From NCBI GenBank assembly GCA_964646495.1, contig CAZYEO010000015.1, forward strand, positions 1 through 26,256: 26,256 nucleotides of DNA. Direction: 5' to 3'. Below, in pieces: positions 21,773 through 26,256 of this stretch. This stretch comes from HGM05232 sp964646495. Lineage in GTDB: Bacteria; Bacteroidota; Bacteroidia; Bacteroidales; Muribaculaceae. The notes under the pieces were generated by a model. The model did no database searches, was not told the DNA's origin, and worked only from the letters and a program-made list of their open reading frames with translations. The position numbers were made by a program, and so were the translations under genes. Numbering within the stretch: the first letter of the stretch is position 1; each line of letters starts with the position of its first letter.

Positions 21773-24196
21773 ATGAAGAAAATTATTTTTACTCTTCTTA
21801 CTGTTTTCTTCGCTGCATTGAGTATGGATGCGGTTGAAATGAAAGACCTTAAGATATATATAAATCCGGGGCATGGTGGCTATGATAGCGATGACCGTCC
21901 GATCACTATATACCCTTATTTGCAAAGCGATACTCTTGGATACTGGGAATCGAAGAGCAATCTTTATAAAGGATTGCACATGTACTATATCCTCAAATCG
22001 TTGGGGGCTACTCCGTATCTATCGAGAATAAAAAACCGCACCGAGGATGATAGAAGTTTAAGTGGGATAGCTCAAGAAGCAAACCAATTGGGATGTGACC
22101 TCTTTTTTTCTATTCACACCAATGCCGGCGAGACGGTAAATTATCCCTTGATGCTTTATAGGGAAACAACAGTTGGTACACCACGTTATCCCGAGGCTAT
22201 AACGCTGAGCAATCTTTTATGGAAAAATCTCCATTCGAGCAAGGTATCACTATGGACAAGGGATAATCCTTATGTGTCTGGCGACTTGACTTTTTATCCG
22301 CAATGGGGGACATCCGGACTGGGTGTACTACGTAATCTGTGGGTAGTGGGACTGCTTTCGGAAGGTGGGATGCATGAGCATCGTCCCGAAGCACATAGAT
22401 TGATGAATGATGATTTTTGGTGGCTCGAAGCATGGCATTTCGTGCGCACTATCATGGAGTTTTATGACACAACCGATAAGTTTACCACCGGTAATGTGGC
22501 AGGTGTAGTGTATGATAACCATAATACTCGTGAATACACTCTTAACCCGGTTTACTATTCGGCTTATGGTCGAGATAAAAAAGAGCCGCTTAATAAAATT
22601 CAAATAGAACTGAAAGATGCCGATGGTAATGTGGTGCAAACACGTATTACAGATAATGAGAACAATGGAGTGTATGTGTTTCGCGATGTTAAGCCCGGCA
22701 AATATAAAGTGGTGGCTACAGATGAAAAATATTATACAAACACAAAAGATGTAGAGGTAATAGCCAATGAAGTTTCTTATCAAGATTTGCCTATGGACTT
22801 AAAACGTGAAACGCCTCTTGTGGTCGAATCATATTCTCCAAATGTTGATGATCAAGCGCGAGTGAGTTGTGTACAGCCTATAGTATTTACATTCAATCAT
22901 GATGTTGATGAGGCATCATTGAAAAAAGCCCTTATTATATCCCCCGAAACAGATGGCGAGATAATATTCTCCGAGTCATATCATAAAGCAGAGTTTCGCC
23001 CGAGCATTGCATTTGCAACCGACACTAAATATAGTGTCACATTAACTACCGATTTGTGTACCCCCGATCCGGTATATGCTCAATCTCATTTGGCGCAAAA
23101 TCTCGAATTTTCATTTACCACGCAAGGACGTAATAAATTGGAACTAATAAGCTCATTCCCCGAAGAGGGTGGTGCAGTACATTATAAATCGCCTAACCTT
23201 GAATTCCGATTTGATAAGACTCTCGATGCCGGAGGTATTTTTGATAAAATTAAAATTTTTGATAAAAATAATGCTATAATTGCTATTAATCAGCGTTCAT
23301 CATCTTTCAATAGACTAAGCAACGGATATGGTAATATAATATTGGTATTGAATAGCAATCTTAATGTGGGTGAAAATTATAAAGTAGTACTAAGCCCCGA
23401 AATTAAAGATAAAGAGGGAATCCCATTGTCGGATGAGGTGACAATTAATTTCACAGCTTCTGATGCCGGAGAAATTAAATCAGGCGAGCTACTTCAAGAT
23501 TTTGAAGTTGCCAATATTTTTGTGGCAGATCAAGAAAATTGTGTAGATATGAAGACACTGCCAACATATCTTTTGAGTACGAGTCGTTCTCTTTTTGGTA
23601 AAGCATCAGGTAAGTTTGTATATAAATACGCAAATGCCAAGGGTGGAACTGCTGTGTGGAAATATGCCGGTGACATGAAGATTGTAGAAAATGGGTATAA
23701 ACTTGGTGTCCATGTGTTTGGAGACCTCAATGGACACGAGATTCTGTTAGGGTTCACTGCAGGTACCGATACTAAATATGAAAAATTATGTGATGATGAT
23801 TTCTTAGGTTGGAGATACTTTACTCACACCCTCACCACACTTGAAGGGAATAATACTGAGTATCTGCTGAGCAATGTGAAATTGATTCAAAAAGAAGCTC
23901 CTTATGCACAAGATGGTGGATTCCACATTGATGAAATGTTAGTTCTTGATAAGAGCGGAATCGATGATGCAACAATAGGCTTGGAATATGAAGTATATCC
24001 TAATCCTGCTACAGAATATGTGAGTGTTAAAGGAATGGATGGCATTCATGCGTTGGAGCTGTATAATACACAAGGTTCCTTGGTTGCAAAGGCAAATCAA
24101 AATATAATATCCGTAAAAGGATTGCCTTCTGCTACATATATTATGAAAATTATCACTCCCTCAAAAATTTATGTGGAGAAAGTGATTAAAAAATAA
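21773..24196 (+). CDS. T9SS-exported N-acetylmuramoyl-L-alanine amidase (Amidase_3) with Ig-like domains, copy 2
   Basis: An 807-residue paralogue of the amidase encoded at 18437 with the same domain order. The signal peptide is at 1-20. The Amidase_3 domain has His34 in PGHGG, Glu59 in YWES, His115 in SIHTN and Glu197 in LLSEGG, so the zinc and catalytic set is complete. The shared flanking segments WGTSGLGVLR and WWLEAWHF show the close relation. A prealbumin-like domain (NNGVYVFRDVKPGKYKVV) follows, then two SbsA-type Ig-like domains (with TDTKYSVTLT and GENYKVVLS), a beta-sandwich with LGVHVFGDLNGHE and FLGWRYF, and a T9SS sorting domain starting VYPNPATEYV. It starts eight bases after propeller copy 2 and ends the operon before a strong terminator. 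Divergence from copy 1 is greatest outside the catalytic motifs, which may mean different binding targets. Confidence 0.88.
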   Translation: MKKIIFTLLTVFFAALSMDAVEMKDLKIYINPGHGGYDSDDRPITIYPYLQSDTLGYWESKSNLYKGLHMYYILKSLGATPYLSRIKNRTEDDRSLSGIAQEANQLGCDLFFSIHTNAGETVNYPLMLYRETTVGTPRYPEAITLSNLLWKNLHSSKVSLWTRDNPYVSGDLTFYPQWGTSGLGVLRNLWVVGLLSEGGMHEHRPEAHRLMNDDFWWLEAWHFVRTIMEFYDTTDKFTTGNVAGVVYDNHNTREYTLNPVYYSAYGRDKKEPLNKIQIELKDADGNVVQTRITDNENNGVYVFRDVKPGKYKVVATDEKYYTNTKDVEVIANEVSYQDLPMDLKRETPLVVESYSPNVDDQARVSCVQPIVFTFNHDVDEASLKKALIISPETDGEIIFSESYHKAEFRPSIAFATDTKYSVTLTTDLCTPDPVYAQSHLAQNLEFSFTTQGRNKLELISSFPEEGGAVHYKSPNLEFRFDKTLDAGGIFDKIKIFDKNNAIIAINQRSSSFNRLSNGYGNIILVLNSNLNVGENYKVVLSPEIKDKEGIPLSDEVTINFTASDAGEIKSGELLQDFEVANIFVADQENCVDMKTLPTYLLSTSRSLFGKASGKFVYKYANAKGGTAVWKYAGDMKIVENGYKLGVHVFGDLNGHEILLGFTAGTDTKYEKLCDDDFLGWRYFTHTLTTLEGNNTEYLLSNVKLIQKEAPYAQDGGFHIDEMLVLDKSGIDDATIGLEYEVYPNPATEYVSVKGMDGIHALELYNTQGSLVAKANQNIISVKGLPSATYIMKIITPSKIYVEKVIKK

Positions 24197-24225
24197 GGGA
24201 TATATTAACCTGATAACTATCTTAG

Positions 24226-24272
24226 AATATTCGGAGAGCAGTATTTAACATTATTGCTTTCCGAATATTTTT
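24226..24272 (+). terminator. Rho-independent terminator of the propeller-amidase operon
   Basis: The arm starting AATATTCGGAGAGCA (24226-24240) pairs with TGCTTTCCGAATATT (24255-24269) with a single G-T wobble, followed by T residues to 24272. It closes the four-gene operon. Confidence 0.88.
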
Positions 24273-24343
24273 GATTAAGAATTTAAACCCAAACTATAAA
24301 TTTTAATCAAAGAATCAATATAAACACAGTGAACTTATAAGAA

Positions 24344-24895
24344 ATGAAGAAAAGTACTATTACCTTGCTATTATTAGTAAGTATGTTATTGTCGCCTGCA
24401 ATCTATGCTCAACGACCCGTTTCGCCACCGAGCGGACGGCCATCAATGCCTCCACCCAATCGTCCTCATTATCCTCACCAAATGAGTGCTAAAGAGTATT
24501 ATAACGAGGGTATTATGTATTACAACGGTAATGGCGTTAGACGTGACTATAAATGTGCTTTCGTGTCATTTAATCGAGCGGCTTCGATGGGCTATGTGAG
24601 TGCTACGTATATGATGGGTGAATGCTATTTTTATGGTCGTGGAACAACACGAAATTATTACACTGCTCGCAAATGGTATGAAAAGGCGGCTATGAAATCA
24701 AACGCTTCTGCCATGTATCGTTTGGGCGAAATATATGAAAAAGGATATGGCGTGGGTCGTAATCGAAATGAAGCAATCAGATGGTATCGAGATGCCGCAA
24801 ATAGAGGCAATTCTAAAGCAAGAGAAAAACTCAGAAAATTAGATAGACCACAACATCCTCATGGCAATAATAGACATCCCGGCGCACCGAGATAA
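24344..24895 (+). CDS. Secreted Sel1-repeat protein
   Basis: A 183-residue protein with a signal peptide (1-22, cleavage after YAQ), a proline-rich linker (about 24-46), and three Sel1-like repeats at about 51-86, 87-122 and 123-158. Repeat hallmarks include YYNGNGVRRDYKCAFVSFNRAA, shown here as a pattern only, then YFYGRGTTRNYYTARKWYEKAA-type and YEKGYGVGRNRNEAIRWYRDAA-type units, each of the form G.G...(D/N)...A..W(Y/F)..AA. The C-terminus is basic and rich in His and Pro. Sel1 repeats are alpha-helical solenoids that bind other proteins, often at the cell envelope. No partner is indicated by the neighbours, and no consensus promoter is seen in the 70 bases after the preceding terminator. 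Confidence 0.85.
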   Translation: MKKSTITLLLLVSMLLSPAIYAQRPVSPPSGRPSMPPPNRPHYPHQMSAKEYYNEGIMYYNGNGVRRDYKCAFVSFNRAASMGYVSATYMMGECYFYGRGTTRNYYTARKWYEKAAMKSNASAMYRLGEIYEKGYGVGRNRNEAIRWYRDAANRGNSKAREKLRKLDRPQHPHGNNRHPGAPR

Positions 24896-24918
24896 TAATT
24901 ATTAGAATACATATTAAC

Positions 24919-24963
24919 TCCCCGATGTAAGTCAATATACTGGCAAGCAGCGGGGATATTTTT
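24919..24963 (+). terminator. Possible terminator after the Sel1-repeat gene
   Basis: TCCCCG (24919-24924) pairs with CGGGGA (24951-24956), followed by TATTTTT. The loop of about 26 bases is long, so this is a moderate call. Confidence 0.5.
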
Positions 24964-25033
24964 GTTGGCTATCGAATATATTTTGAGTTTATGAAAATGA
25001 TATATTGGCAATCAGAATGCTGATTTACAGCAC

Positions 25034-25058
25034 AAAAAAGGAGAGGTGAAACCTCTCC
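25034..25058 (-). terminator. Terminator of tRNA type beside the att-like fragment
   Basis: GGAGAGGT (25040-25047) pairs with ACCTCTCC (25051-25058) around a three-base loop. On the minus strand it is followed by six T residues. It directly follows the tRNA 3'-end fragment, as the terminator of an intact tRNA would. It now would stop transcripts from the two minus-strand genes to its right. Confidence 0.85.
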
Positions 25059-25060
25059 CA

Positions 25061-25084
25061 AGAGCCGCGAATGGGACTCGAACC
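25061..25084 (-). other. tRNA 3'-end fragment, probable attachment site (att) of an integrated element
   Basis: On the minus strand the segment reads as the T-loop (GGTTCGAGTCCC), the 3' T-stem and the 3' acceptor strand (TCGCGGC) of a tRNA. The 5' T-stem strand does not match (AGAGG instead of the expected ATGGG), and no D or anticodon arms lie further upstream. A 3' fragment of a tRNA without the rest is the usual distal footprint of a tyrosine-recombinase element that integrated into a tRNA gene. The intact tRNA should lie at the other end, outside the window. The parental tRNA cannot be named with certainty. Confidence 0.7.
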
Positions 25085-25139
25085 TCTTAGTGCTTACTAT
25101 TGATAATCAAATGTTTGCTTGTTTGGTTAATTATGTTGG

Positions 25140-25158
25140 TAGCAAATAAGTAGCAAAT
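25140..25158 (+). repeat. Short direct repeat near the element end
   Basis: TAGCAAAT occurs at 25140-25147 and 25151-25158, an 11-bp period. Close direct repeats just inside an element end can be arm-type binding sites for an integrase or excisionase. This is suggestive only. Confidence 0.35.
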
Positions 25159-25183
25159 CATCTCATTTACTACCATAGTGAAT

Positions 25184-25531
25184 TTACTTAATTAATTTGA
25201 TTAACGATATAACAGCGAATACCCACGTAGCAATAATACATAAGAACAACCATATAATATGAATATATACATTACTTGAATGTATTATCTTGATAAATCC
25301 GCTTACGATACCTGATCCAAATGCAATTATAGCAACCATAATTAAGGTATGCCACCATGTAACGATAAACATGCTCCATATAGAGAAGCCAAAGAAAGAG
25401 ACAAATCCGATAGCAGCAGTTGTAATTAGAGCTAATTTCATAGATTCGTTTGCGCCCCTAAATTCCGCAGATAAAGATTGTGTCTCGAACGCTAAATATC
25501 CTAATATAGCGATATATATTAATATTTCCAT
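25184..25531 (-). CDS. Small multi-pass membrane protein of unknown function
   Basis: I do not recognise this 115-residue protein. It is very hydrophobic with about four likely membrane segments (around 1-16, 33-56, 59-80 and 91-113). The short loop at 17-32 (FETQSLSAEFRGANES) is the only long polar part. The gene starts three bases after the stop of the upstream 232-residue gene, so the two are co-expressed and may act together in the membrane. It is the last gene before the att-like fragment, so it probably belongs to the integrated element. Its transcript would end at the hairpin at 25034-25058. Confidence 0.7.
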   Translation of the reverse strand: MEILIYIAILGYLAFETQSLSAEFRGANESMKLALITTAAIGFVSFFGFSIWSMFIVTWWHTLIMVAIIAFGSGIVSGFIKIIHSSNVYIHIIWLFLCIIATWVFAVISLIKLIK

Positions 25532-25534
25532 TTG

Positions 25535-26233
25535 TTAAAATTTAGAAAGTTTTGAAATTAGCCCACTCCACACATCACGTTTAGCCTGCAAACTCTTTAG
25601 TTTTGCACGTGCTGAAGACCTTGCATTACCTACCTCCTTAGATAAATCTTCCTCAGCCTTTTTAATCTTGGCGTCATAATCGGCTACCGTAGCTACTACA
25701 TCAGCAATCGCGACATCTTCACCCTCTGTTATCCTACTATACTCGTACACTTGTGCAGGAGTAAAGCTATCGTAGTCAAACTCTCCATTTTTATTTTTCG
25801 GCAGTGAGGATATAAACACCTCATCAGTGGTCGAATCTGTCGACACAACAGTGCTATCTTCTACAATTGAAAGCGATACTTGTTCTACATCTTGTTGACC
25901 AATATTATCTTCTTCCTTTGGATAAAATACGCGCCACCCTGAAATTTTATTGCTTTTTAAGCATAGCAATAGTGAAATCATACCTGATAGAACAGTAAAG
26001 ATAATAAGAGAACTCCGAAGCTCCTCAATGTAACTCTCATAAAATAAAGGTATAATTAGGGCATTTAAAAATGAGAATACAAAATAACTAATTAAAGCCC
26101 ATTTTTTACAATTTGTTATATTATAAAGAATGATTATTATAATCACGCTTGTGGCAATATTGTATAAGTTTATCGAGGGATTAAAAGATAGTTTTGTAAA
26201 AGAAATAATTATAAGAATGAGATTCCGAAACAT
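25535..26233 (-). CDS. Membrane protein with C-terminal coiled coil, unknown function (possibly 5'-incomplete)
   Basis: I do not recognise this protein (232 residues from the ATG at 26233). The first half has three or four hydrophobic segments. A polar, acidic, Ser/Thr-rich linker follows (about 108-145). The C-terminal 70 or so residues are highly charged and helical (KIKKAEEDLSKE, ARAKLKSLQAKRDVW), typical of a coiled coil facing the cytosol or periplasm. The segment FDYDSFTPAQVYEYSRITEG recalls, from memory only, stretches seen before coiled coils in large proteins of Bacteroidales mobile elements. The frame has a TTG at 26245 and stays open to the window edge, so a longer protein cannot be excluded. 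It forms a tight pair with the downstream 115-residue membrane gene. Confidence 0.65.
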   Translation of the reverse strand: MFRNLILIIISFTKLSFNPSINLYNIATSVIIIIILYNITNCKKWALISYFVFSFLNALIIPLFYESYIEELRSSLIIFTVLSGMISLLLCLKSNKISGWRVFYPKEEDNIGQQDVEQVSLSIVEDSTVVSTDSTTDEVFISSLPKNKNGEFDYDSFTPAQVYEYSRITEGEDVAIADVVATVADYDAKIKKAEEDLSKEVGNARSSARAKLKSLQAKRDVWSGLISKLSKF

Positions 26234-26256
26234 TGCACAATACAAAAAAAATATAA

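Noticed and set aside
22328..22783. Minus-strand ORF of 151 codons opposite the second amidase
   Set aside because: It overlaps conserved amidase and prealbumin-like coding sequence on the plus strand, and its translation is a low-complexity hydrophobic shadow.
25061..25090. Intact tRNA gene on the minus strand
   Set aside because: Only the T-loop, 3' T-stem and acceptor 3' strand are present; the 5' T-stem strand does not pair and no D or anticodon arm lies upstream.

Overview
The window is chromosomal DNA from a member of the Bacteroidota, most likely order Bacteroidales (a gut-type, AT-rich genome). The evidence is a complete type IX secretion system (T9SS) translocon gene (sprA) beside ruvA, three secreted proteins with C-terminal T9SS sorting domains, and several promoters of the Bacteroidota form TTG-N19..21-TAnnTTTG. 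Shine-Dalgarno sequences are scarce.

Layout. Positions 1-2485: a terminator, a promoter and a T9SS-exported subtilisin-like protease closed by a strong terminator. Positions 2531-6670, minus strand: a housekeeping block transcribed right to left as Fur-family regulator, purA and a DUF1015 protein, then a terminator, then a Yip1-like membrane protein and smpB. Fur is driven by a promoter inside an 80-bp tandem repeat (6714-6906). Positions 6961-8868, minus strand: yraN and a divergent tryptophanase/tyrosine phenol-lyase family enzyme. Positions 9008-9150: tRNA-Glu(CTC) with its own promoter and terminator. Positions 9265-17409: ruvA followed by the 2480-residue sprA. Positions 17449-24272: a four-gene operon built as a duplicated pair. 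Each pair is a PD40/TolB-like propeller gene followed by a roughly 800-residue N-acetylmuramoyl-L-alanine amidase with Ig-like domains and a T9SS sorting domain. Positions 24344-24895: a secreted Sel1-repeat protein. From about 25061 to the right end: a tRNA 3'-end fragment next to a tRNA-type terminator marks the probable edge of an integrated element. Its last two genes, both membrane proteins of unknown function, lie on the minus strand.

How it fits together. SprA forms the outer-membrane pore through which T9SS cargo leaves the cell. The protease and both amidases carry the sorting tag for that pore. The two propeller proteins have signal peptides but no sorting tag, so they probably stay in the periplasm. 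The repeated pairing of propeller and amidase next to sprA is the best candidate here for an undescribed functional unit. Other points worth checking are a perfect 32-bp palindrome in the signal-peptide codons of the second propeller, overlapping hairpins between ruvA and sprA, the tandem promoter repeat, the island boundary and the altered cofactor site of the lyase.
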